From: Reticulascus tulasneorum
Lineage: Eukaryota; Ascomycota; Sordariomycetes; Glomerellales; Reticulascaceae
Reading direction: 5' to 3'
Assembly (NCBI GenBank): GCA_001557505.1
Contig: LSAX01000005.1
Location: 3,596,001 to 3,660,000, forward strand
Length of the DNA: 64,000 nucleotides
Positions 54,351 through 64,000 of this stretch are shown here, piece by piece. The notes under the pieces are model-generated. The model searched no databases. It was not told the DNA's origin and saw only the letters and a program-made list of their open reading frames with translations. Position 1 is the first letter of the stretch; each line of letters opens with the position of its first letter. A program made the translations under genes and the position numbers.

Positions 54351-55286
54351 AGCGAGCTTGGATGAAGAGCGTTCTGTTCGAAACCCAAGGCACTGCTCAT
54401 GGTATGAGCAAAGTCACTGCTGGGAACAAGAAGTCTTGGATTTGCGTATAAATGTTCCCTATCTGCCCAAGGGCACGAATATTGGTCTCTTTAGTAGTAA
54501 AACTCCACACCATTTGAGCGACCAAAAGAGGCCGCAGACGGTCGAATATATGGGGATCGCTGAGAAATGTTACATGCGAGTGGAGGACGTAAGATTAAAT
54601 GCGATCCTTTGCTGCCTTGTATATGCTAATATCCGGTTTGACGACTATGCTTCTTACTATAATAATCTGCCAAGATTTTTTCCTTGGATTATTGCCCAAA
54701 CTGCCTATTTATCCATTTCCTTTGCTCCTCCTTGCTCCTCCTTGTAGTATATCGACAGATCCATGGATAATGTAGCAGATGTAGGAGGAAGCCAAGTTTC
54801 AATGCAAAATCAATTGAGCTGTGAGGGTACTACATATATGCATGCACCAATCGCGATTTCCACACTGCTCGGAGTGCCTATCATCTTCTGAAATACAGCG
54901 AACCTCGCTGACAGGACTATTACATAGAGGAGAAGTTCTAAAAAAAGGACGAGAAAGTTCCCGGTCAAGTTGAGGTCCGGGTCCGTCTTTACACCGGAGG
55001 TAGGACGTGCGGGGAAGGTCGAAAATACTTCCTAGATTCCAGGATTGTGACCTTCTGCTCTAGGCTTAATGCCGCCGTTATCACAAGTTAACCGCAATCT
55101 CGGAACGCGGCAATCTATACAGGCACTATGGGTATAAAAGGATGACGCCCGCGCGGTCGATGATCTCTTGCAATCGCGCCCTCTTCGGGTTTCCTAAACC
55201 CGTCGCAGCTTGCATCTCTGTAGGTTCTGCGCATAGGAATGCGGTTTTTATGCTTCGCTGGTTCTGGTACAGAACCGCAGAAAACC
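54351..55286. promoter_or_regulatory. Divergent intergenic region (BSP-HMG / PNGase A)
   Basis: 936 bp between divergent genes, likely holding both promoters. The part near 54600-54770 is AT-rich. No specific sites recognised. Confidence 0.4.
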
Positions 55287-57246
55287 ATGGGGTTGCTAAT
55301 TAGCGCCATCTACACGCTCTCTCTAGCCGGGATATCTCTATGTCATGACGTAGGCAAGATTCAGGTCCTCCCTCGCCGGGACACCGCGATCGCGCGTCAT
55401 CCTATGGAACTTTCGAGGGCCGATACCAAAGGCTTCCAACCCCTAGCAGTCAGCTTGCAGGTAGCTCCAGATCCGATTGGTCCGCCCGAGAATGTTATCC
55501 AGGTCCATGAGCCCATCCTGAAGCCCAGTTCCGGGAATCAAACTGCGTGCCAAGTTGTTCTTATGAGGCGGGATTTCGCGAACAGTTATTATGATCAGTT
55601 CATTGGTACGTCTCTGAGCTGGAGCGACGTTGAGGCTTTGCACTGTGCTGACAGCGACAGCGAACTACGTGCCTCCCAGCTGTGACTTTAACCATGTTGT
55701 CATCAACTTCACAGTCACGACGATTGGGAGACAGTTTGATCGCACGGGAGTCATGTATCTAGGAGACATTGAAGTTTGGAGAACATCCACCGCTGAGCCG
55801 CAAGGCGCAAGATCAAACACGCCGATCCGATGGGAGTACGAAAAGGACATGACTCCGTTCTTGTCTCTCTGGAAACAGCCGCAGACGCTGATCTTCGACT
55901 TGGAGAACGTCATTAACGATATTTATACTGGTATTCTCAACACTACACTCACAGCTACGTTTTTCAAGAGCTCAGTCCAGACCGGCCATCATGCTCCCGC
56001 TGATTTAATCATTCCCATATCTGAAAGGACAGGGTCGACGAGTGAGCCGAGTCAGTTCGTCTACCCAGAAACAAACGCGACGAACACAATCAGCTTCCCG
56101 AGGAACGTTAACCGCGCAGTCTTCACCATAGATGTCAAAGCTCAGGGAAATGAAGAATTCTGGGTTAGCAACCTGTTCCAGAGTGCTGTTCACACATTCG
56201 ACGCAACCTACGGGACATATCCCGGGTACTCACCATGGCGTGAAGTTCAGGTGCTGATTGATGGCCAAATTGCCGGTTTCTGGTGGCCGTTTCCGGTACT
56301 ATACACGGGCGGTATCGTTCCTCAACTTCACCGTCCTATTGTCGGGTTGCAGGCCTATGACATCTTGGAACACGAGATCGACATCACTGCGTGGCTGCCA
56401 CTTCTATGTGATGGAAACCAGCACACGTTCACAATCAAGGTGGTCGGATTAGTTGACGACGGCAAGCTGTCTGCAGCTCTTTCAACGACTACTGAGAGCA
56501 GTTGGTACATCACAGGGAAAATCTTCGCATGGCTTGACGAACCCGGCTCTATTACTACAGGCACCATTGGAACTGTCTTAACCCCTGTTCCAACCTTTGT
56601 GCTATCCCAAACTATCACTCAAGATGCCACTGGCTCCAACGAGACGATAGATTATACCCTTATTGCGTCTCGTCAATTCTCTGTAACCTCCGTCATCACG
56701 ACCCAGAACACCAGTGGCCCCGTCACCTGGACCCAGGATCTCTCATATTCTAATACCGGCGCCGTATACGACTATGGGAACGGCAATATCAATGCCTTCT
56801 CTATTACCGGCGTTGATAAAGCATCGAGCCCGACAGCATCCTACTCAACGGCGTATCGCTATCCGCTTTACTACAACAGCACCGCAGCCCAGCCTGCCGA
56901 CGGAAGTCTCTCGCTGTGGGCGGATGTTGATCAGGGTCTGGAAGTTGAGATCCGCGGCGCAGCCGTCTTTCCAACCGGCGTGGAGGCGTTCGAGGCCATG
57001 CGGGCAACAAAGTGCATGAAGTACGACGGGTCGGTGTTGAGTACTTGGAAGAATAGCACGGCGACTTATTACCGACCTCCGGATAACAGCTACACGACGG
57101 GGACGAGCAGCATGCGACAGGTCTATGACCTCGAAGGTTTGCCTGCTTCGGGTGGCCCGGGCGTGGAACTCTATCATCGGGACGTCAGTGCGGCCAACGA
57201 TACTTTCACAGCGGATCAGGAAACGGTTGCTGGGAGGGGTGGCTAA
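55287..57246 (+). CDS. Secreted PNGase A-like peptide N-glycanase
   Basis: Two exons (55287-55605 and 55655-57246) give 636 aa. A signal peptide (MGLLISAIYTLSLAGISLC) is followed by family strings: NYVPPSCDFNHVVINFTV, GRQFDRTGVMYLGDIEVWRT, STAEPQG, FDLENVINDIYTGILNTTL and FWVSNLFQSAVHTFDATYG. Later blocks are GFWWPFPVLYTGG and HEIDITAWLPLLCDG. These match peptide-N4-(N-acetyl-beta-glucosaminyl)asparagine amidase A, which removes N-glycans from glycopeptides. It would be extracellular or vacuolar, and it has many N-glycosylation sites of its own. Two acceptors 6 nt apart (55654 and 55660) both keep the frame. An upstream in-frame ATG at 55239 would bury the leader, so 55287 is chosen. Confidence 0.9.
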
Positions 57247-58874
57247 TAAGGAGTAGCCCTGCTGTCCCTTGTTGAGGTGATAATTCAGTATATCTGATAT
57301 GTAACAGTACATGGAACTGGCAGATCTAGTCGTAAGAGGACGCGACACTGGATGATATACATGCAGCATTAACAGCTTTAGCTAGCTGACAGTCCCAAGG
57401 GCTTCGGGGCAAGTCAATTGATTGTCGTCGCAAAACTCTGTGAATTTCCTAGAGCCAGCGTTATGAAGAAGACTATTACACAAGTATATTTAGCAGGCCA
57501 CTAGCATACTTCATACGACTTGCTGTAACCATTATGACTACTGTTGGTCACGGCGGACACCTGGACAGGCGCGCACAATGTAAGGTCAAATTAGATATGT
57601 GTAAAGTGCCTAGCTATTTATGTGCTGACCACTGCACGTGATTTTCTATCTGTAGCAGATAAAAAACGGCGCGCGGCCCCCGCCTCGATAATCAGGTGCA
57701 TCGCCTTTCAATTCTAATATGTACATACCGTTCATATTGTGATGGAAGGTGCAGTTGGGGATAATTGTCCTGTGGTCTATGCAGGGGCATACACTCCGAT
57801 ATATTTTACTTAGACTAGATAACGGGTGGGATGGGAAGGACGGTCTAGTCGGCAGGCCTTCCGCCCACGAGAGTCCGCGATATCATCAGGATCCTGAAGC
57901 TCCCTGAGCAATGGCAGTGCGGACGAGGCGCGAACGGCAATCTAGACAGCCTCACAGAAAATATGTCTGTATCATCCAAGCGTGTGACCGGACGTGGACA
58001 AAGCTTTGTGTGTACGTCATGAGAGAGTAGTCAAGAAGTCATGTAGCCAGCCTTGTGCAGGATCCTCCTCGTAATCCAGGTCTGGAAATGATAAAAAACT
58101 CCTAGCGGAAGAGCGGCAAGAGGTCTGGGGCACCACTCCACGATTGAGAGAGGCCGCATTGCCTAGCAAGCGACTGGTCGTTTGGTTGGGACACCAAACG
58201 CATGCCACGACATCATCAACTGCAACGCAGCTTGCTGAGAAAAGAACGGGATTGAGAGAAATGAGAAGTGGATGATAAAGAACAGTGAGATGCGCGGGAT
58301 AGCCTGGCCATGTATGAGCGATGACGGACGAACTTTCAAATGCTACCCACGTGACCTCAGAGAACTCAGCGGCCAACGACACTGACGACGTCTGGGACCT
58401 AGCGTTGCGGTCAACATGTAGAAATCGCCGGTGATATTTGATGGGTAAGCGGGGGAGATAGGTGGGAGATGGGTGGGAGATGGGTGCGGTGCGGGCTGAG
58501 GTGCAGCGCCGGCAGCGAATGCTGAGCCGGGACGTCAGGGAAAAGATGCCCCACTCTGATTGGTCAACTGGGGGGAAAGCCTCCCCGAACTCACTCACCA
58601 CATAAAACCCTGGCCATCCCCTCTGCCCTCCCTCCCACACTCTCTCTCTCACATCTCCCCATCATCAGCTTTCATCAGAAGCCCATCCAAAGTCAGCCCA
58701 AAAAAACCATATTCCATCAGTTTTCATTCAGGAAAACCCCCGCTGAGACCATTTGGCCCATCACGTGCCTGGAGGGCCACCCACACACCCAGATCGGCGT
58801 CACCCATAGGCCACTGACCCAGTGCAAGTGTCTTCGTTCACTCCTCTGCTCGTGTATTATCGTCGGGAGTGCCC
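57247..58874. other. Intergenic region with pyrimidine-rich leader of the downstream gene
   Basis: 1.6 kb without a supported gene. The stretch at about 58615-58690 is strongly CT-rich on the plus strand, typical of promoter/5' UTR sequence in filamentous fungi. A 211-codon minus-strand frame (58652-58017) is probably the complement of this. Confidence 0.5.
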
Positions 58875-59552
58875 ATGATGTCGTCGCATCCTGTCGGATT
58901 CCAGGCTCAGGCATCTCCTCGTCTGCCGCCGTCCACCTACGCTTACCGCGATGCAGTGTCGACCCCGCACCAGGCACGGGGCAATACAGTATCGCAGATT
59001 GCATCACGACAGACGTACCGGGACTTTCGGCTTTTTAGTCGTTCGTCTTCGCCGGACTCCCATGATGGTCGTCGGTCTGGCTCCAGCGACGCAACGCCAC
59101 GTGACTTGACTTGGTCCAATGGGACGTCCACAGAAAGCACTCGTTTCAGCGACTACCGCACAGAGACGAGCACGCATCCCAAGAACTTATCGACTCGTCG
59201 TCGCGATAGGCAGTCGAGACCCCGTCGAGAATCCAGGGACGCTGACCTGCGGTCAGTCGGTTCCTGGTGGGAGGCGAGCCTTCCTGACGCCAAGGTTAAA
59301 TGGCAAGAAACCATGCGCGGCAAAGACCCGTGGTACCCCGCTCAATTGCCATCACCGCCCACAGCCCCACGGATTTCTAGGCTGGCAACACCGGAGCTCG
59401 CGCCTATGGCTGCAGATGTCGAATTTTGCTTGTGCTGCGGCGACGAAGAGGATAGGGTCAATGAGACCTGGTACCTGGCTAATCGATCCAAGATGGATTC
59501 TCAGTGTGAGCAAGACAGCCATATCATGGGCTGCGATGACGCTAATGTCTAG
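58875..59552 (+). CDS. Hypothetical fungal protein with Cys pair near the C-terminus
   Basis: A single-exon frame of 225 aa starting MMSSHPVGFQAQASPRLPPS. The first 130 residues are Ser/Arg-rich and probably disordered (RRRDRQSRPRRESRDADLRS). The last 95 are more ordered: SVGSWWEASLPDAKVKWQET, GKDPWYPAQLPSPPTAPRIS and VEFCLCCGDEEDRVNETWYL. No domain was recognised. The compositional break, the CT-rich leader and the Trp/Cys-rich end favour a real gene; without homologues this is not certain. Confidence 0.6.
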   Translation: MMSSHPVGFQAQASPRLPPSTYAYRDAVSTPHQARGNTVSQIASRQTYRDFRLFSRSSSPDSHDGRRSGSSDATPRDLTWSNGTSTESTRFSDYRTETSTHPKNLSTRRRDRQSRPRRESRDADLRSVGSWWEASLPDAKVKWQETMRGKDPWYPAQLPSPPTAPRISRLATPELAPMAADVEFCLCCGDEEDRVNETWYLANRSKMDSQCEQDSHIMGCDDANV

Positions 59553-60269
59553 ACAGTAAAGGCTGCCATGGCGCACATTGCCGGTCACGGCGCCAGAGAT
59601 GAACGCTTGTTGGAGGGGTAGATGATGTGCGGTTTGGTGTGTTTTTGCGTAGCCAGCTAGTGTTTTCACCGAGGACAGAGAAATCGTGCGCCATGAAGTG
59701 CCTGGGATAGGTCCTGGGACAGTTTTGTCGATGCTGCGCAATAGTTTCAGCAGGTCCAAGTAACGAGTTATGACGATCCCTTCACCACTGTGTAGAATGT
59801 CTGCGTGTGATGTGAAGTCAAAATGGCAATACACGCCGGACCCAAGTCCTCTCAGTCGAGATCAGACTCAAAGATGTAGGAATAATTCGAGCTCAGGTCA
59901 TCGCAAGTCGAGTTCATGCGCTTCTGTCCGTTGGGGTGTATCTTGGATGGCGGTGCTTTGATGAGGAGACGTTGAATGAAGTGGAGATGACTCAAGGCTT
60001 GGTGTGGAGGGCGGGGTTGAGGCCTTCCATGATGCAGCCAATCAACACCCACTGGGGCATCAGGCCAATCATCGTGAGGTTTCACTGGACAGCGCACTCT
60101 GCACTTGTTAGGTACCCTACTAGGTACCCTCCACCAGAGTTTAAGAGGCTCATGCATGCACGCCTAAAAGCTACAGGAGTGGATCAAAGTATTACTGAAC
60201 GGCAATGATAGTCATTTATTGTCCAAAAAACGCCAGATACTGTACACGCAATGCTTTACACTAAATTCC
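59553..60269. other. Intergenic region with a short direct repeat
   Basis: 717 bp between convergent genes. A direct repeat of TAGGTACCCT occurs twice at about 60111-60131. Nothing else recognised. Confidence 0.5.
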
Positions 60270-62081
60270 TTAAGCCCTCCTCTGCCTTCCCGTCTTGGGG
60301 AAAAACGTGACTCTACCAGGATGGCCACGAGGATTCAGGGGCTGGATACCCTCACAAAGCCCGACGTTGGGCTCTATCCTTTGCCGCAGCGCAAGCACTG
60401 CGCTCGGCGGCAGGGCCCAGGTCGAATACCCCTTGCGCATGCTCGCCTTCACCGTGTCGCGCAGGACTGCAGTGAATCTTTCCGCATCTGGCATGTGCTC
60501 AATGCCCATCTCCTTGAAGAAGTGCGGAAAGTTGTTGATGTCGTGGAGGCGTCGGACCTCGCTTGCTAGCGTCGCCGCCGCGCCAGGCGGAGGGGCTCCG
60601 TGTCGCTCGAACAGCTCGTCGCGGACCTGCTCAAGCGACTGCTCCTTTGATGGCCGTGCAGTGCGCCGGAAGAGCTCGGAGAACATGAGAAGCCGGTACG
60701 ACGTGCGGCTACCTTCGAACGTCCTCTTGAGCCGGTAGGCGGACACACGGTCGGGCTCCATGTAGCTCAGCTCTGGCATATCGGCGCCCCTCTTGTCGAG
60801 CAGCCAGACCACGTTGCGAGTGATCGCCTCGGTGATAATGTCCTTCCCCAGCTTTTCGGTGATGGCCACATCACTGATGAGCAGGAGCACTAGGAGATGG
60901 CCGAGGTTGGGGCAAGCCGCCTTGGACGTGCCGCCGGCTAGAAATGCATCGATCTTGGCATTCGCTTTGACCACCAGGGCTGGATCTGCGGTAGCGAGGC
61001 AGAGGAGCAGGTGGAAGAGGTGAAAGTACGATTCCATAGCCTTCTCGGATGCGTGTCGGAGGGTGCTTTTGCTAAAGGCATCTCCTGCCGCCGCGACCTG
61101 GTTGAGCCGCACAACGACGTCGTTCATGAAAGCAGCAAGCACCTCAATTGGTGAACTGTGGGTCATATCCGCGGCCATGCCCAGTTCCCGCAATCCTGGC
61201 TCGACATCGTCCCTGACCAGCATCCAGTGCCGGCGGGAGATGGGCAGGGGTAGCCAATGTGAGAATGCGAGGCCGTGCACAGAGCGCCGGATATTGAGCT
61301 CGTTGAAGGCAATTTGGGATAGGAGGTCGAACTCGGACTCGATTGCCCTACCGCGACCGACTGTGACGCCGACCCCTAGCTTCGTCGCGTTGAATCCCGT
61401 TTTGAGACAGAAGCACTGCAGTTCTCGCCGACGCACCACGTCGTACTGGCACACGACGCCGCCTATACGGTCCCAAGCCCGGGAGAATGCAGTGAGATCC
61501 TCAAAGTTGAGGTTCTCCAAGAGCATCAGCAGCATTTCGTCCGGGAGGGCTGCGATGTCAGTCCCACTGGGGCGGCGACTGCTCGCTTCGATGTCCGTAC
61601 TATCACTCTTTGGCTCTCGACTGCCGGGTTCTTCTATTGCGCCATCGAACTCGCACTTGAAGCAGGAGAACGTCTGGTCTACACTGAGATTCCAGTCGCG
61701 CAGCTCGCGGAGGTCTTCCACTCCACCGTCGACCTGGTCTATCTTGTCGCTACCGAAGAAGCTGAGCAGCTGGATCGCGATGCCCTTGAGGGTGTACGCC
61801 GGTGTATAGGCCTCGGCACTGTTCAAGATGGAGGCGCAAATGTAGGAGCCGTAGACGTTAGGGTGATCGATCGCCGTGTCTGTCCTGACGAGTGGGGCTA
61901 CCAGAGGATACTCGTCGCTGAACCCCACGGTCAGGTGGATAGGCATCCAGCCTTCAGGCGAAAGCACAAGACAAGCCTGCGAGAGATCTGCGTCATCAAC
62001 ATGAAGCGCGATGTTCGGGTAAGGCTCCCGCTGCATCTCTGCGATGTCCTGCAGCAGGCGTTTCTGTAGATGGCCCTCCAT
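60270..62081 (-). CDS. Ubiquitin-conjugating-fold (E2-like) and F-box fusion protein
   Basis: An intronless gene of 603 aa. Residues 1-115 have an E2 (UBC) fold: LLQDIAEMQREPYPNIALHV, then WMPIHLTVGFSDEYPLVAP, HPN at 73-75, ICASIL with the candidate catalytic Cys82, and AYTPAYTLKGIAIQLLSFF. A CxxC pair (SCFKCEF, about 140-143) follows. At about 175-215 is an F-box: DIAALPDEMLLMLLENLNFE and DLTAFSRAWDRIG. The remaining 390 residues are helical (LFHLLLCLATADPALVVKAN, SYRLLMFSELFRRTARP) and match no domain I recognise. F-box proteins recruit substrates to SCF ligases while E2s carry activated ubiquitin, so a single chain with both could couple the two steps; that is inference. Active-site spacing is one residue shorter than in canonical E2s, so catalytic competence is open. 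Confidence 0.83.
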   Translation of the reverse strand: MEGHLQKRLLQDIAEMQREPYPNIALHVDDADLSQACLVLSPEGWMPIHLTVGFSDEYPLVAPLVRTDTAIDHPNVYGSYICASILNSAEAYTPAYTLKGIAIQLLSFFGSDKIDQVDGGVEDLRELRDWNLSVDQTFSCFKCEFDGAIEEPGSREPKSDSTDIEASSRRPSGTDIAALPDEMLLMLLENLNFEDLTAFSRAWDRIGGVVCQYDVVRRRELQCFCLKTGFNATKLGVGVTVGRGRAIESEFDLLSQIAFNELNIRRSVHGLAFSHWLPLPISRRHWMLVRDDVEPGLRELGMAADMTHSSPIEVLAAFMNDVVVRLNQVAAAGDAFSKSTLRHASEKAMESYFHLFHLLLCLATADPALVVKANAKIDAFLAGGTSKAACPNLGHLLVLLLISDVAITEKLGKDIITEAITRNVVWLLDKRGADMPELSYMEPDRVSAYRLKRTFEGSRTSYRLLMFSELFRRTARPSKEQSLEQVRDELFERHGAPPPGAAATLASEVRRLHDINNFPHFFKEMGIEHMPDAERFTAVLRDTVKASMRKGYSTWALPPSAVLALRQRIEPNVGLCEGIQPLNPRGHPGRVTFFPKTGRQRRA

Positions 62082-62725
62082 GGTGTGGTCCCTGGGGAAG
62101 ACGAGTGTCTTTCAAAGTCAGGACCATGGCTAACTCTCTCTAAATGTAACATTTATAGTTCTTTGGTGAGTGCATGATATGTAGTAGTTCTCGGTCTGAC
62201 TCGATTGTGAAGGCGCAGACAATTTGGCCTCAAATGCACTGAATGAGCTCACAACCATCCACCGCACAATGTCGAGGCCAATCAAGCCACTGCGCCTCCA
62301 CCATAAGAAGAGCTTTTTACATCACACATTTGCTCCCAGCATACCATGCGTCTTCGGTGCACCATATTACTTGGCGCAAATTCGGCGATGGCAGCCGAAT
62401 AGTGAATTTGGGGTTTCTTGCTGTCAGGCACAAATTTGCAAGAGTGATGAAATCGGATTCAGGTAGGTCTGGGCGATTTCCATTTTATCACACCGCCCTC
62501 TTGGATCCCTCTGTGCTAGGAAAAGAAATTCGCCTTAGTGTCCTAGGGAGTCCTTGATGCTCCACCAGCAGGGCGCCGAACGAGAAGGCACTAGCGAACA
62601 AAGTGTATTGTGCTGTTCTATGGTATCTCAAAGAGTAAAATGCTTCTTAAACGCCGGACGCTGTGCCTTAGCCCCGTACCCAATATGCCATCTTGATTTC
62701 CAAACGCCGTGACTAAGAGCAATGA
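62082..62725. other. Intergenic region, nothing recognised
   Basis: 644 bp between two minus-strand genes; should include the E2/F-box gene promoter. No feature recognised. Confidence 0.5.
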
Positions 62726-64000
62726 TCAGGCGCGAGCCGGGGCCTGTGTTTTCATCTGTATCCTCCGGACGACCATCCAAAGCGACCGTGAGTCGAACTT
62801 CTCCGTCTTGGGGTTCCAGTGGCTCCAAATGTCGACAGTGACAAAGCCCTTTGGCGTCTCGATCTCGACGAACCCGGATACTACGACACATCCCCGCGGT
62901 GGGTAGTCCCGAGTTGCCTTCCACGTCTGCGCCAGCTTTTTGCGAAATTCTCGCCATGGGCCGTCACTTATTTGGCGCATCCCGTTGATGTGTGCTGTCG
63001 CGGCGTCCTTCACGAAACTTGTCTTGCCACCGCTTTCCACGTCCGTTGTTGGCCGATCTGATGCCGTCTTGCTGACGGCCGTTGCGCTGTTATCGTCGGG
63101 CGTGCCGTCTGGGGTTTGTCGCTTGGCCGACGGAAGTGTGCCTTGCTGTTTCGCCTGCTGGAAAGCAGGATGTGAGGGCAACCAAGGTTGGGTGGGCTCG
63201 GTAGGCTCGTAACCAAGGGCCTTTGCTGCATCTGCAATATTTTGCTTCACAAGTGAAGTGGTGAAGACCCAAGTCGACACCGCCAGCGACGAAGGCCATA
63301 GGATTTTCTTGAGTCGCATCACGGTGAGTGAGTCGACAGGCTCAGTCGCCCAGTGGAAGCCTGAGTCGAAGTCATAGGCGATGCTGCACGAAGTTAGAAA
63401 AGAAAAGAGTCGGAAGAGAGTATTGTGACATACCCAGAATGTTCAAAGGTTGGGGGCGGCCGCGACGGAAAGTCTATGTCAAGCCAATAACGCCGTATCT
63501 TCATATCGTTCCCGCATCGTTGCACGACGAGTGGATGTTTCTCCACAGTTACTCTGGCGAGCGTCGCCAGGTCGCCTGCTCATGTCAGCGACATCGTCTC
63601 GGTAGAGACAGGAATCACCTACTCCGTATACGCTCCTGCAACTTCTTGTCCTTGCTGATCTTGACAAACTCTTGCCATTCCGGGTCATCACCCTTGTATG
63701 GCGGCGGGGCGATCCGCTTCGTGGTGAATGGTAGAGTGACAAAGAGCGGCTCGGCTTCCTCCTCCTCGAGTTCCTTCTCCAGCTGCTTCTTCTCCGAGGC
63801 CGAGAGGCTCCCGTACTCCCTCTCCACGTACTGCTTCAGAGGCTTAAATACGGCGGTGTCGTAGAGGTTGACGCAGGTGTACACGACAGCAGTTCCGAGG
63901 AGGAAGGACCTAGACCAGTTTCGTCTCTTAGAGATCTTCACCCTCTGGACGGCAATGTTCTGGGGACCGGGAGCTTTAGGCCCTGCGAAGCGGGCCGCGA
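62726..64000 (-). CDS. Unrecognised membrane protein, possibly mitochondrial (5' end off the window)
   Basis: Three exons on the minus strand (beyond 64000 to 63623, 63575-63434, 63383-62726) join in frame; introns are 47 and 50 bp, both ending CAG. The visible N-terminal part is basic (QNIAVQRVKISKRRNWSR) and is followed by a membrane segment (SFLLGTAVVYTCVNLYD) and an acidic helix (SEKKQLEKELEEEEAEPLF). The middle has IRRYWLDIDFPSRPPPTF and IAYDFDSGFHWATEPVDSL. A second hydrophobic stretch (KILWPSSLAVSTWVFTTSLV), a polar linker and a compact beta-like end (GFVEIETPKGFVTVDIWSHW, RSLWMVVRRIQMK) complete it. The basic N-terminus plus single helix hints at the mitochondrial inner membrane, but no family is recognised. 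The start codon is outside the window. Confidence 0.72.

Noticed and set aside
58017..58652. 211-codon minus-strand open frame
   Set aside because: No domain strings, composition mirrors the CT-rich promoter of the plus-strand gene at 58875, and no splice partner was found.

Overview
This window is filamentous-ascomycete nuclear DNA (Pezizomycotina, probably Sordariomycetes). The evidence is the gene content (HET-type incompatibility gene, pisatin-demethylase-like P450, kinesin-8, DUF7580-type and fungal C2H2-type proteins), the very short GT...AG introns of about 45-130 bp, the 0.3-2.8 kb gene spacing on both strands and the absence of operons. No tRNA, rRNA, CRISPR array or intact transposon was found.

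Layout. 0-12 kb: the start of a KRE9/KNH1-type GPI-anchored wall protein (runs off the left edge), a decayed HET gene, a serine/threonine-rich single-pass membrane protein, then a divergent pair made of a DUF7580-type protein and a five-exon gene in which a fungal C2H2-type protein is fused in frame to a complete protein-phosphatase-1 domain with altered active-site residues. 12-18.4 kb: a cytochrome P450 and a kinesin-8 motor. 19-29 kb: a secreted GH115 alpha-glucuronidase, a SYLF/Ysc84 protein and a secreted alpha/beta-hydrolase esterase. 30.5-38.4 kb: a zinc-independent MDR oxidoreductase and a large IDO/PrnB-like heme domain plus FAD/NADPH-reductase fusion whose 3' part is split by a roughly 260-bp inversion. 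39.6-49 kb: a Cys-rich membrane protein, a secreted protein of about twelve six-cysteine repeats, a methyltransferase and an aldehyde dehydrogenase. 51-64 kb: a BuGZ-like zinc finger protein, a basic-secretory-protein (BSP) domain joined to an HMG box, a PNGase A-like amidase, a conserved-looking orphan, an E2-like/F-box fusion and the 3' part of an unrecognised membrane protein that runs off the right edge.

How the genes relate. They are mostly independent units. GH115, the 693-aa esterase and PNGase A are all predicted secreted and act on glycans or esters. The HET relic, the DUF7580 protein and the C2H2-PP1 fusion look like the self/non-self recognition type of accessory gene. The most unusual objects are chimeric proteins: C2H2-pseudo-PP1, IDO-reductase, E2-F-box and BSP-HMG. 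Exon joins were chosen by reading-frame continuity, splice-site match and resemblance to known families; none has transcript support here.
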